From Pedobacter cryoconitis (GTDB lineage: Bacteria > Bacteroidota > Bacteroidia > Sphingobacteriales > Sphingobacteriaceae): 64,000 nt of DNA. A program made the position numbers and the translations under genes. Of this stretch, positions 17,936 to 26,174 are shown one piece after another. How positions within the stretch are numbered: position 1 is the first letter of the stretch; the number at the start of each line of letters is the position of its first letter. Where the stretch lies: NCBI RefSeq assembly GCF_001590605.1, contig NZ_CP014504.1, forward strand, positions 3,038,001-3,102,000, read 5' to 3'. The notes under the pieces are model-generated. The model did not search any database. It was given only the letters and a program-made list of their open reading frames with translations, and had not been told where the DNA came from.

Positions 17936-20078
17936 AAAATTACTTTTTTTACTAATAGCGCTCTTATCCAGCAGCGCGCTCACCTATGCAGCGACACAGG
18001 ACAGTACGCTTGTCTTTAAAAACGAAAACAACATTTTAAAGATTGAAGATGGTATATCCATTTTCAGAGATCCTTCAAAATCATTAACTATCCATGAGGT
18101 AATTGGCCGTAAATTCGAATATCTCAATCAGAAAGTCCCTAATCTGGGTTTCACTTCAGATAAGATATGGATCAAATTCTCCGTAGAGAACCAAAGCGCT
18201 GCGGAAAATTTAATGCTCGTTGTTGCGCAGCCCGCAATTGATAGTATTACCTTGTACAGACTGGATAACCATAAAATTTATGCCTCTTCAAAGTTAGGAA
18301 AGTTTAGAGCCTTTTATGCCAGATTAGTCAATAATCCCAATTATATATTTCCGGTAAATATCGCCAGTAACAAAAAGGAAACCTTTTACATCAGCATCAG
18401 TTCTACAGATCAGATTCAGTTGCCTATCACTTTAGGTACGCCCAAAGTGGTCCTGGTCAATGATAACAGTAAGAATATTCTCTTCGGAATTTATGCCGGA
18501 ATCATTATTATCATGATTTTATATAACCTGTTTATATCATTCACGGTAAAGGATCCGAGTTATATTTATTACATCGTTTATATCTTCTTTGTTGGCTTAA
18601 CGCAGGCCACTTTTCAGGGTTATGCCTTCAAGTTTTTATGGCCGGATAGCCCTTGGTTAGCGATAAACAGTTCTTTTCTGGTCCCTTTTTTCTCAGGCAT
18701 CACGACCGCACTGTTCTTAAAAAGATTTTTACAAACAAAAATACACACCCCAAAACTGCATATCGGAATAGATTTATTTGTTCTTTTCTATTTTATAGCA
18801 CTCGGTGTATGGATTTCAGGCGCGCATGCCACCAGTATAAAATGCCTGCAGACCCTGGCGCTGTTAGGTTCACTCTATTTCTTGTATGTGGCCAATGTGA
18901 TCCGGAGAAAAGGTTCCCGCCCTGCCCTGTTCTTTTTGGTCGCATATACCATATTTTTACTGTGTGTTGTGATCTTTGTTTTAAGGAATTTCAACTTAAT
19001 TGAGTACAATCTATTTACTTCTTATATTTTAGAAATCGGCTCTGTTATACAAATCACCTTACTTTCTTTCGCACTGGCTGACAAAATAAACGTCTACCGA
19101 AAAGATAAAGAGCAATCTCAGGAACAAGCACTGAAAATCTCCAAAGAGAACGAAAGACTGATCCGTGAACAAAATATCGAACTGGAAATCCAGGTAAACA
19201 GACGTACAGAGGAATTACAGAATTCTAATGTTACTTTAAACGTGACACTGAAAGAATTGAAAGAGGCGCAATCGCAATTGGTCGATGCCGAAAAGATGGC
19301 TGGCCTGGGTCAGCTGACTGCTGGTATTGCGCATGAGATAAATAATCCTATTAATTTCGTAACTTCCAATATCAAACCGCTCGGATTGGATATTAACGAT
19401 CTGTACGATGTGATCCAGAAGTATGAAGAACTGGATCCTGATCAGGATATCAGGGAGCAGATTTTAGCGATAGAAAGGTTTAAAAAACAAATTGATATTG
19501 ATTTTATCAAAACAGAGATTAATTCTTTACTTTCGGGAATTGGAGAAGGTGCAAAAAGGACAGCAGAAATTATCAGAAGCCTTAAAAACTTCAGCAGGCT
19601 TGATGAGAGCGATACCAAGCCTGTAGACTTAAATGAAGGGCTGGAATCTACCTTGGTTTTACTCCGGAGCACGGTTCCTGGTTATATAAAAATCATTAAG
19701 GATCTGCAGCCTATTCCATTGGTAGAATGTTTGCCTGGTAAAATAAACCAGGTTTTTATGAACCTGATTACTAATGCCCTGCATGCGTTGAAGGTTAAAG
19801 AAAATCCGCAAGAGGAAGAATATATTTATATCTCCACCTCTTCGGCAAATGAACAGGTAATCATCAGCATTAAAGATACCGGATCGGGAATGACCGATGA
19901 GATTAAACAGAAGATATTTGAACCTTTCTTCACCACAAAACAAGTTGGCGAAGGAACAGGTTTAGGCCTTTCAATTGTTTTTAGTATCATAGAAAAACAT
20001 AAAGGCCATATTGATGTTGTTACAAAAGTGAATCTAGGTACAGAATTTATTATTACCTTGCCTCTAAACATACAATAA
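17922..20078 (+). CDS. 7TMR-DISM sensor histidine kinase
   Basis: The 718-residue membrane kinase has a signal peptide (1-23). A DISMED2-type periplasmic ligand domain spans about 30-175, with DKIWIKFSVENQ and the strand LYRLDNHKIY. Seven transmembrane helices lie within about 185-388. A long coiled coil (392-460) leads to HisKA with H471 in GIAHEINNPINFV. The HATPase has N-box MNLITNALHAL (613-623), DTGSGM (652-657) and GEGTGLGLSIV (676-686). DISMED2 domains are thought to bind carbohydrate-like or other small ligands. It overlaps the acyltransferase gene by 14 bases and precedes the receiver-kinase hybrid by 1 base. Confidence 0.93.
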   Translation: MILFKKLLFLLIALLSSSALTYAATQDSTLVFKNENNILKIEDGISIFRDPSKSLTIHEVIGRKFEYLNQKVPNLGFTSDKIWIKFSVENQSAAENLMLVVAQPAIDSITLYRLDNHKIYASSKLGKFRAFYARLVNNPNYIFPVNIASNKKETFYISISSTDQIQLPITLGTPKVVLVNDNSKNILFGIYAGIIIIMILYNLFISFTVKDPSYIYYIVYIFFVGLTQATFQGYAFKFLWPDSPWLAINSSFLVPFFSGITTALFLKRFLQTKIHTPKLHIGIDLFVLFYFIALGVWISGAHATSIKCLQTLALLGSLYFLYVANVIRRKGSRPALFFLVAYTIFLLCVVIFVLRNFNLIEYNLFTSYILEIGSVIQITLLSFALADKINVYRKDKEQSQEQALKISKENERLIREQNIELEIQVNRRTEELQNSNVTLNVTLKELKEAQSQLVDAEKMAGLGQLTAGIAHEINNPINFVTSNIKPLGLDINDLYDVIQKYEELDPDQDIREQILAIERFKKQIDIDFIKTEINSLLSGIGEGAKRTAEIIRSLKNFSRLDESDTKPVDLNEGLESTLVLLRSTVPGYIKIIKDLQPIPLVECLPGKINQVFMNLITNALHALKVKENPQEEEYIYISTSSANEQVIISIKDTGSGMTDEIKQKIFEPFFTTKQVGEGTGLGLSIVFSIIEKHKGHIDVVTKVNLGTEFIITLPLNIQ

Positions 20079-20079
20079 T

Positions 20080-21159
20080 ATGACTCGCTCGCCTGTTAAA
20101 GTTTTATATATTGATGATGAAGAGAACAACCTCCTCGCATTCAAAGCAAGTTTTAGGAGACAATATGAGATTTACACAGCGATTTCCGCAGCCGAGGGTT
20201 TAAAGGTATTAGAGAACCTTCCGGTAGAAGTGATTATCGCTGATCAGAAGATGCCTGAAACTACAGGTGTAGAATTCTTTAAGAGTATTGCACATACCTA
20301 CCCAGACCCTATCCGTATACTTTTGACTGGTTATACAGATATTGCTGCACTGGCTGATGCAATTAATCATGGCGATATTTACAGATATATTACTAAACCA
20401 TGGAATGACCTGGAGTTGCATAATTCTATCAAAAATGCGCATGATGCTTACAAGTCCAAGATTGATCTGAGGAATAAGGTTAAAGAACTTGAGAAGACTA
20501 ATGATGAACTGAACCGGTTTATCTACAGCATTTCTCATGAATTAAGAGCTCCGCTGGTCTCCGTAATCGGTATTGTAAACCTGGTTAAAATGGAAGGCCT
20601 TTACAATTCAAGCGGTGAATACTGGGAACTGATAGAATCCTGCTCTAATAAGCTGGATTATTATATCCAGAAGACGCTTCAATACTATAAAAATAATAAG
20701 AACATTTCCGAAAATTCAGCTATCGACTTCAAGACACTGGTAGATGAAATGATCGATTTGTATGCCTATAGTGACCGGGATACACAATTCAATCTGAATA
20801 TCAATCAGACGCATCCATTTATGGGGGATTCGTTCAGAATTGAAGTTATATTGGGTAACCTGATTTCCAATGCCATCAAATACCAGAAGGAAAGCGGCCA
20901 TCATAAGGTAGTGGATATTACCATAGAAGCTAATTTGCTATCTGCTGAAATATCGATTACTGACAATGGGCTGGGTATTCTCAACGAGCATCTTGAAAAG
21001 ATATTTACGCAGTTCTTTAAAGCAAAAAATAACACAGGAAGTGGTTTGGGGTTGTTTATAGTGAAGGAAGCTTTAAACAAGATTGACGGAAAAATATCTG
21101 TCAGTTCTTCTCTGAACCAGGGTACTACGTTTAAAATTACTATTCCCAATGCCAAATAA
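20080..21159 (+). CDS. receiver-histidine kinase hybrid
   Basis: The 359 residues start with a receiver (6-125; DDE at 12-14, phospho-acceptor D55 in IIADQKMP, TKPW near 106). A coiled coil (about 128-145) follows, then HisKA with H153 in YSISHELRAPLVSVIG and a HATPase with VILGNLISNAIKYQ and SGLGLFIVKEAL. There is no membrane segment, so it is cytoplasmic and probably receives phosphate from the upstream 7TMR kinase. The receiver closely resembles the stand-alone receiver at 15479. It overlaps the following receiver gene by 11 bases. Confidence 0.92.
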   Translation: MTRSPVKVLYIDDEENNLLAFKASFRRQYEIYTAISAAEGLKVLENLPVEVIIADQKMPETTGVEFFKSIAHTYPDPIRILLTGYTDIAALADAINHGDIYRYITKPWNDLELHNSIKNAHDAYKSKIDLRNKVKELEKTNDELNRFIYSISHELRAPLVSVIGIVNLVKMEGLYNSSGEYWELIESCSNKLDYYIQKTLQYYKNNKNISENSAIDFKTLVDEMIDLYAYSDRDTQFNLNINQTHPFMGDSFRIEVILGNLISNAIKYQKESGHHKVVDITIEANLLSAEISITDNGLGILNEHLEKIFTQFFKAKNNTGSGLGLFIVKEALNKIDGKISVSSSLNQGTTFKITIPNAK

Positions 21160-21574
21160 ACTCCAGAGCTCCATAAAAGTGATGCTGATCGATGATAACA
21201 TCATTGACCTGAAGATTAATTCGAAGATCATTTTTATCTCTAAACTATTCGATGAAATTATTCAGTGCCAATCTGGAGAAGAGGCGCTCAGCTATTTTAA
21301 TACCCATTCCAATCAACTGGATAAACTACCAAATCTCATCCTTTTGGATATCCAGATGCCTGAAATGGATGGTTTCGAATTCCTGGAGAACTATAAGCGC
21401 TTCCCTCCTGAGCTCAAAGATAATTGTGTGGTCGCTATGCTGTCCTCTACGCTTGATTTTGGTGATATCCGTAAAGCAGAAGCGAATCCTTATGTAATTA
21501 AACTCCTTAAAAAACCGCTTTATCCTGCACACCTGGAAGAGCTGTATAAGGCGAATTTCCCTGTCGCAAAATAA
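21149..21574 (+). CDS. single-domain response regulator
   Basis: The 141-residue CheY-like protein has DD at 15-16, phospho-acceptor D67 (LILLDIQMPEMDGFEFL) and the Lys in LLKKPLYPAHL. No output domain is present. It probably ends a phosphorelay with the two kinases upstream or acts through protein contact. Its start lies 11 bases inside the end of the hybrid kinase, indicating translational coupling. Confidence 0.92.
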   Translation: MPNKLQSSIKVMLIDDNIIDLKINSKIIFISKLFDEIIQCQSGEEALSYFNTHSNQLDKLPNLILLDIQMPEMDGFEFLENYKRFPPELKDNCVVAMLSSTLDFGDIRKAEANPYVIKLLKKPLYPAHLEELYKANFPVAK

Positions 21575-21610
21575 ATCGTGTTTATGGCATTATTAATGCC
21601 TGTCATGGTT

Positions 21611-21985
21611 ATGAACAGGTTAAAAATCATCGTTACATTTTTCTTTCTTTCTCTTGCTTTTACCAGCTGTAAAAAAGATTCGGGTCTTGATCCATTGTCT
21701 AATGTACTGTTTACCAAAGACGGTGTAATCAGAGTAGAGTGTGCGGATTGCATGCTGAATTATACGGTCATTAATGACAAGTATGCAGTTGGCATCAAGA
21801 ACAGTGAAGACGTTAAATTTAGCTATGTATCTGATTTTGAACTAAAAACAACTATACAATCTCCCAAAAAACAGATGATCAGATTAATCGTAATGGATTC
21901 TTACGGAAGAACAGTTTCAAATGAACTGACTGCGATTGATCCGGGGGCACCAAAAACTGACAGCTTTAAAATTAAAATTCAATAA
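21611..21985 (+). CDS. small lipoprotein of unknown function
   Basis: The 124-residue product starts MNRLKIIVTFFFLSLAFTSCKKD, a lipoprotein signal with Cys at residue 20. An earlier start at 21578 adds 11 hydrophobic residues and is less likely. The mature part is about 100 residues with no motif I recognise; strand-rich segments (GVIRVECADCMLNYTV, KQMIRLIVMDSYGRTV) suggest a small beta domain, and C-x-x-C occurs in ECADC. It starts 36 bases after the receiver gene and precedes a strong terminator, so it is likely the last gene of the signalling operon. Confidence 0.7.
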   Translation: MNRLKIIVTFFFLSLAFTSCKKDSGLDPLSNVLFTKDGVIRVECADCMLNYTVINDKYAVGIKNSEDVKFSYVSDFELKTTIQSPKKQMIRLIVMDSYGRTVSNELTAIDPGAPKTDSFKIKIQ

Positions 21986-22020
21986 TCCTGCTACATTCAT
22001 AGCAAGCAAATCTTATAGCA

Positions 22021-22056
22021 AAAAATCCCGGAGCCTAAAAGCTCCGGGATTTTTTT
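22021..22056. terminator. terminator after the signalling operon
   Basis: Arms 22021-22034 (AAAAATCCCGGAGC) and 22041-22054 pair perfectly around the loop CTAAAA, with further T's to 22056. It can serve the rightward operon and, through the A-run, the leftward aldolase gene. Confidence 0.9.
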
Positions 22057-22134
22057 ATTTATGAAAATTGTGGAATAAAGAATTCACATTGAGGAATATC
22101 ATCCCCAACTCCTTATTTACTCAAAAACAAACAC

Positions 22135-23148
22135 TTACAATTTAAACTCTCCTTTTCGTGCCTCGTGATTGGCTTTGGCCAGTTTAATAAAAGAGTCCTG
22201 GGCAGCCTTTACATTTTCAGTTTTACCTTTCCAGATTTCCAAAGCAGGTTGATGCAAAGCTCTGGAGAAAGAATAGGTAACCGGCCACGGCAGAACTTCT
22301 TTGTAAGCAGCGTTAATTGCGTTAAGGTTTTGTGAAGCAGTTTCAGGATCCTGACCACCAGAAAGGAAGGCAATTCCGGCAACTGTAGCTGGAACGGCAT
22401 TACGCAGACAGTTCACAGTTAATTTGGCCACCAGAGCTGCATCTGCCTTTTCAGGGGCATCTTTACCAGGAAGAATCATATTAGGCTTTAAAATCAGTCC
22501 GCCCAGCTCTACTTTAAGCAAATACAATTCTTCAAATAAAGAGCGCAGTACTTTCTCAGTGACCTGTGCACAACGTTCAATAGTATGGTTACCATCCATA
22601 ATCACCTCTGGCTCTACAATAGGTACGATCCCTGCACGCTGACAGGCAGCAGCATAACGGGCAAGTGCATGCGTATTGCTGACAATGCAAGCTTGAGAAG
22701 GCAGTTCTCCATCGATCAGGATTACCCCTCTCCATTTAGCAAACTTTAAACCCAGTGCGGCATAAGTGGTGAGCCTTTCTTGTAAATTATCTAGTCCTTT
22801 GGTTACTTTTTCTTTAGGGAAACCCGCCAGATCTTCGGTTCCTTCGTCCAGTTTGATACCTGGAATAACTCCGGCTTTTTTCAATGCTTCCAAAAATGGG
22901 ACACCTGATAAGGTTTGCTGATGAACAGTTTCATCAAATAATATTGCCCCGTTAATATAATCTCCTATTCCTGGCGTGGTAATTAAAACTTCCCGGTAGG
23001 CCCTTCTGTATGCTTCAGTCTGCGGAATACCTGCAAGTTCAAAACGTTTGTTGAGTGTTGCGACACTTTCATCTATCGCAACGAGGCCTTTGAAACCGGC
23101 CACCATAGCTTTTGCGGTGCTGATCAATTGTTTGGTTATATTCTCCAT
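22135..23148 (-). CDS. fructose-bisphosphate aldolase, class I
   Basis: Cleaves fructose 1,6-bisphosphate by a Schiff-base mechanism in glycolysis and gluconeogenesis. The 337-residue product starts MENITKQLISTAKAMVAG; an open frame to 23247 adds 33 non-homologous residues. The eukaryote-like class I order is present: GLVAIDESVATLNKRF, VPFLEALKKAGVIPGIKLDEGTE, FAKWRGV, PIVEPEV, then LILKPNMILPG with the Schiff-base lysine, and GIAFLSGGQDPE. The C-terminus lacks the final Tyr of animal aldolases, as is common in bacteria. Confidence 0.95.
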   Translation of the reverse strand: MENITKQLISTAKAMVAGFKGLVAIDESVATLNKRFELAGIPQTEAYRRAYREVLITTPGIGDYINGAILFDETVHQQTLSGVPFLEALKKAGVIPGIKLDEGTEDLAGFPKEKVTKGLDNLQERLTTYAALGLKFAKWRGVILIDGELPSQACIVSNTHALARYAAACQRAGIVPIVEPEVIMDGNHTIERCAQVTEKVLRSLFEELYLLKVELGGLILKPNMILPGKDAPEKADAALVAKLTVNCLRNAVPATVAGIAFLSGGQDPETASQNLNAINAAYKEVLPWPVTYSFSRALHQPALEIWKGKTENVKAAQDSFIKLAKANHEARKGEFKL

Positions 23149-23385
23149 AATTATTGCTGCGGGCCCTGATCTGATCAGGTTCAACCAAAGAACAATTTGA
23201 CAAATACAATTGTTTGCACTAATAGTGCTTGCCAGGCCTGGTGACACAAAAACCTTTGCCGGCCATCAAGAATAAAATGGTTGAATTTCGCAATTATCGG
23301 TTTGATTCTCGCAGTCCCCGCGTACTAGATCTGCTTAAATTTACAATCAGAAATAAATGTAAACCCACCATTTAAAGCTTACCTT

Positions 23386-24138
23386 ATGAAAACTCAAAAC
23401 AATTACATTCCCTCTACGCTCCCAACACATCAAATTTCATGTACACGCCTTACTGATCAGACTATTGTATGCAAATCACCTGATCAGATGAAGGAGATTT
23501 ATACTGCGCTTGGAGAAGAGCGTGAACTGGCTCTTTTATTCTTGGATATCCGCAATTTCACGGCTGCTATGGAAATCAGATCTTCGTATGAAGTCATTTA
23601 TATGATCAGAAAACTGTTTGTTTTATTTAACCGCTCTATTACTGCCGCTGGTGGACGGATTATTGAAACCAATGGAGATAGTATATATGCAGTTTTCGGA
23701 TTGGATACAAATTTAAGAAAAGCAGTGCAGTCTTCTGTTGATGCCGCTTATGCCTTACTACGTGATGTTGATGTTTTTAATGCTTCTTATGCGCAACCTT
23801 ATTTTAACCTGAGTTACGAGGTTGGTATTGGCGTACACCATGGTAAGGTTGTAGTGGGTCAATATGATCTGGCCAATAAAGAGCAGATGACTGTCATGGG
23901 CTTACCAGTAAATATTGCTTCACGCTTACAAGGAGAAACCAAAGGGCTCAACAATAACCTGATCATTTCTGAAAGCACTTACGATTTACTGACTGAGCCG
24001 AAAGATGCGGAAATCAGAACTGTGCAGCTTAAGGGAGTATCTGCTGCTATGAACGTAATGTTAATGGGAAATACTTTTCATCCTAAAAACCACATTGATG
24101 ATATGGACCTGAATTATTACCTCGGAATATCCGGTTAA
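23386..24138 (+). CDS. class III nucleotide cyclase (adenylate/guanylate cyclase domain)
   Basis: The 250-residue cytoplasmic protein is essentially one cyclase domain (about 45-215). Metal-binding aspartates are D54 (LFLDIRNFTA) and D98 (ETNGDSIYAVFG), and the transition-state residues N176 and R180 are in PVNIASR. By alignment with known enzymes, E94 (in ETNGD) occupies the place of the purine-selecting Lys of adenylyl cyclases; guanylyl cyclases have Glu there. T169 takes the second selecting position. The N-terminal 44 residues have no recognised sensor. The gene stands alone, convergent with the HxlR gene. Confidence 0.9.
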   Translation: MKTQNNYIPSTLPTHQISCTRLTDQTIVCKSPDQMKEIYTALGEERELALLFLDIRNFTAAMEIRSSYEVIYMIRKLFVLFNRSITAAGGRIIETNGDSIYAVFGLDTNLRKAVQSSVDAAYALLRDVDVFNASYAQPYFNLSYEVGIGVHHGKVVVGQYDLANKEQMTVMGLPVNIASRLQGETKGLNNNLIISESTYDLLTEPKDAEIRTVQLKGVSAAMNVMLMGNTFHPKNHIDDMDLNYYLGISG

Positions 24139-24162
24139 TTAAGGTCCAGCTACTAATACAAA

Positions 24163-24525
24163 TTAAACCATTGCCCTTCCGCTATCCTGAATAGCCCATT
24201 CGGCCATCATATTCATTAAAGGGACTAATTCTTTACCCGAAGGGCTTAAAGTATAAGTGACAAAAGGAGGAACTACTGGTTCTGCTTTCCGGATCACCAG
24301 GTTATCAGCTTCCAATTGTTTTAAACTCTGAATCAGCATTTTTTCAGTAATGATAGGAATAGCTCTTCTCAATTCACTGTAACGTTTAGAATCTTCTCTG
24401 AGCTGATAAATAATAATCGATTTCCAGTGCCCGCCAATCTTATTCATGACATAGGTAACCGGACAAGTCAGTTCCGCTAATCCTTTATTTAAGTTGATAC
24501 TTGAATTCTCTTTAATCCTGGTCAT
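24163..24525 (-). CDS. HxlR-family winged-helix transcriptional regulator
   Basis: The 120-residue product starts MTRIKENSSINLNKGLAELT; an open frame to 24606 would run across the divergent promoter and is rejected. Typical HxlR features are CPVTYVMNKIGGHWKSIIIYQL (the single Cys and the first helix), RYSELRRAIPIITEKMLIQSLKQLEADNLVIR (winged HTH), and VTYTLSPSGKELVPLM. Members often respond to reactive aldehydes or quinones through the N-terminal Cys. It is divergent from an NmrA-like reductase gene, its probable target. Confidence 0.92.
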   Translation of the reverse strand: MTRIKENSSINLNKGLAELTCPVTYVMNKIGGHWKSIIIYQLREDSKRYSELRRAIPIITEKMLIQSLKQLEADNLVIRKAEPVVPPFVTYTLSPSGKELVPLMNMMAEWAIQDSGRAMV

Positions 24526-24540
24526 GCTACACACTTTGGG

Positions 24541-24579
24541 GTAAGTACTTGTATAAAAGTAAGTACAAATATACCTTTG
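24541..24579 (+). promoter_or_regulatory. HxlR operator overlapping divergent promoters
   Basis: Arms 24541-24550 (GTAAGTACTT) and 24557-24566 (AAGTAAGTAC) pair at 8 of 10 positions, a likely HxlR site. It is flanked by TACCTTTG (24572-24579), a -7 element for the NmrA-like gene. The overlapping TATATTTG on the minus strand (24566-24573) is a -7 element for the HxlR gene. A TTG at 24549-24551, inside the operator, is spaced correctly as the -33 of the rightward promoter, so bound regulator should block it. Confidence 0.65.
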
Positions 24580-24606
24580 TCCTGTCAATAATAAAAAATT
24601 AAACAT

Positions 24607-25482
24607 ATGAAAATTACAATAACAGGTTCTTTAGGAAATATAAGTAAGCCATTAGCACAAACCTTAGTAGATGCTGGTCACCAGGTAACTGTCATCAGCA
24701 GCAGTGCCGATAAGGTAAAAGCAATTGAAGATTTAGGCGCTACAGCGACTATTGGCTCAGTAGAGGATACCGATTTTTTAACAAAGGCTTTTACAGGCGC
24801 AGATGCAATTTATACGATGTGTCCCCCAAATAATGCGGCTGCTGATTTCAGAAGTTTCATGAATACGGTTGGTCAGAATTATGCCGCAGCGATTCGTGCA
24901 TCCGGCGTGAAGCAAGTAGTTAATCTAAGCAGCATTGGCGCACATTTAACTGAGGGTACAGGCCCGATCAAAGGCTTGCATGATGTAGAACAAATATTTA
25001 ATGAACTGGAAGGTGTTTCGATCAAGCACATGCGCCCTGCGTATTTTTATGTCAACTTATATGGCAGTGCCGATATGATCAGACATGGGGGTATTATTGG
25101 GGGCAATTATGGAGAAACTGCTCCATTAGTACTGGTTCATCCAAAAGATATCGCCTTAGCCATAGCCGGAGAAATACAACAGCCGTTCACAGGAAAAAGT
25201 ATCCGTTATGTGGCCAGTGATGTCCGTACCCCTGCAGAAGTAGCCACCGCATTAGGTACAGCGATAGGAAAACCTGATTTGAAATGGGTTGAGTTTACAG
25301 ATGAACAAGCTTATGATGGAATGATCCAGGCTGGTTTACCTGCAGAGTTAGCTAAGAATTATGTAGAAATGGGCACAGCGATCAGAAATGGTATTTTATG
25401 GGAAGATTTTAAAGTTAATCAACCTGAATTCTCCGCTATCAAACTGGAAGACTTTGCAAAAGAGTTCGCAGCAGCTTTCTAA
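24607..25482 (+). CDS. NmrA-like NAD(P)-binding oxidoreductase
   Basis: The 291-residue protein has an N-terminal Rossmann motif, ITGSLGNISKPLAQTLVDAGHQVTVIS (GxxGxxG), and the extended NmrA-type SDR pattern: VEDTDFLTKAFTGADAIYTMCPP, VVNLSSIGAHL, MRPAYFYVNL. There is no Tyr-x3-Lys catalytic pair in the classical place, as in NmrA/quinone reductase QOR2-like proteins. It is divergent from an HxlR regulator, the usual arrangement for reductases induced by electrophiles. The substrate is unknown. Confidence 0.87.
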   Translation: MKITITGSLGNISKPLAQTLVDAGHQVTVISSSADKVKAIEDLGATATIGSVEDTDFLTKAFTGADAIYTMCPPNNAAADFRSFMNTVGQNYAAAIRASGVKQVVNLSSIGAHLTEGTGPIKGLHDVEQIFNELEGVSIKHMRPAYFYVNLYGSADMIRHGGIIGGNYGETAPLVLVHPKDIALAIAGEIQQPFTGKSIRYVASDVRTPAEVATALGTAIGKPDLKWVEFTDEQAYDGMIQAGLPAELAKNYVEMGTAIRNGILWEDFKVNQPEFSAIKLEDFAKEFAAAF

Positions 25483-25492
25483 TCAGCACCTA

Positions 25493-25584
25493 TTTTAATC
25501 AACAATAAAAAGGGTTTTTAATCAACAATAAAACGGCTTTTAATCAACAGTAAAAACGGCTTTTAATCAAACAGTAAAAACGGC
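25493..25584. repeat. four tandem repeats of 22-24 bases
   Basis: Four copies of TTTTAATCAACAATAAAACGGC-like units lie at 25493-25514, 25516-25537, 25538-25560 and 25561-25584. They differ by a few substitutions and one or two inserted A's. The last copy's AAAAACGGC end is also the left arm of the terminator at 25576-25614, so the array looks like a terminator arm duplicated upstream. Confidence 0.85.
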
Positions 25585-25614
25585 AAAGGTATTACAGGAC
25601 CCTTGCCGTTTTTT
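25576..25614. terminator. terminator between NmrA-like and CMD genes
   Basis: Left arm 25576-25589 (AAAAACGGCAAAGG) pairs with 25600-25613 around a short loop, with T's continuing to 25614. The stem has one mismatch. It has T-runs on both strands and serves both convergent genes. Confidence 0.8.
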
Positions 25615-25621
25615 ATGGCTG

Positions 25622-26065
25622 TTAAGAACACAACGCAGGTGATAATTCTGTGGTGACCCCAATTCTGTTCCATGCATTAATGGTAATGATCGCCATGATA
25701 ATTTCAGCCAGGTAAGCTTCCTCAAAAACACCTGCTGCATTTTTATAAGTTTCATCAGATACGTGGTTACTAATTAAAGTAATTTCTTCGGTCAAAGCTA
25801 ATAAGGCGCGCTCCTTTTCATCAAAGAAAGGGGTATCACGCCATGCAGAAAGTGCATAGATCCTTTGTTCAGTCTCCCCCGCCTTACGTGCATCCAGTGT
25901 ATGCATGTCAATGCAGAAAGCACATCCATTAATTTGTGAGGCCCTGATTTTGATCAGCTCTTTGTGTATAGGAGTCAGGCTGGTACTTTCAATGTATTTT
26001 TCAAGGGCTAGTATAGCCCGGTATCCTGCTGGTAGTACTTCGTTGATTTTAATTCTGTTGCTCAT
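25622..26065 (-). CDS. carboxymuconolactone decarboxylase (AhpD-like) family protein
   Basis: The 147-residue product has the AhpD-type motif NGCAFCIDMHTLDARKAG (CxxC followed by H), spaced as in alkylhydroperoxidase-like members. These reduce peroxides or act as thiol-dependent oxidoreductases; the true substrate here is unknown. It lies 109 bases downstream of a Crp/Fnr-family regulator on the same strand, a frequent pairing in Bacteroidota, so it may be that regulator's target. Confidence 0.9.
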   Translation of the reverse strand: MSNRIKINEVLPAGYRAILALEKYIESTSLTPIHKELIKIRASQINGCAFCIDMHTLDARKAGETEQRIYALSAWRDTPFFDEKERALLALTEEITLISNHVSDETYKNAAGVFEEAYLAEIIMAIITINAWNRIGVTTELSPALCS

Positions 26066-26174
26066 ATCTTTGTTTTTTGAGATGATCCTTTTTTGATAAC
26101 CGATTGATAGTTAAAAAGGTTAAAACAAATATCAGGAACACAAGGGCTCAAAAAAATGAACTGTAGTTAAGAAA

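Noticed and set aside
23149..23247. 33-residue N-terminal extension of the class I aldolase
   Set aside because: The translation is unlike any aldolase; MENITKQLIS at 23148 aligns with the family start.
23149..23385. Possible TPP riboswitch or tRNA-like element upstream of the aldolase gene
   Set aside because: The minus strand has TTGAACCTGATC as in TPP riboswitches, but the following GGATAAT and CCAGCG parts are missing. On the plus strand, GGTTTGATTCTC resembles a T-arm but its flanks do not pair. Several small palindromes remain (GCACTAATAGTGC, CCAGGCCTGG) without a clear role.
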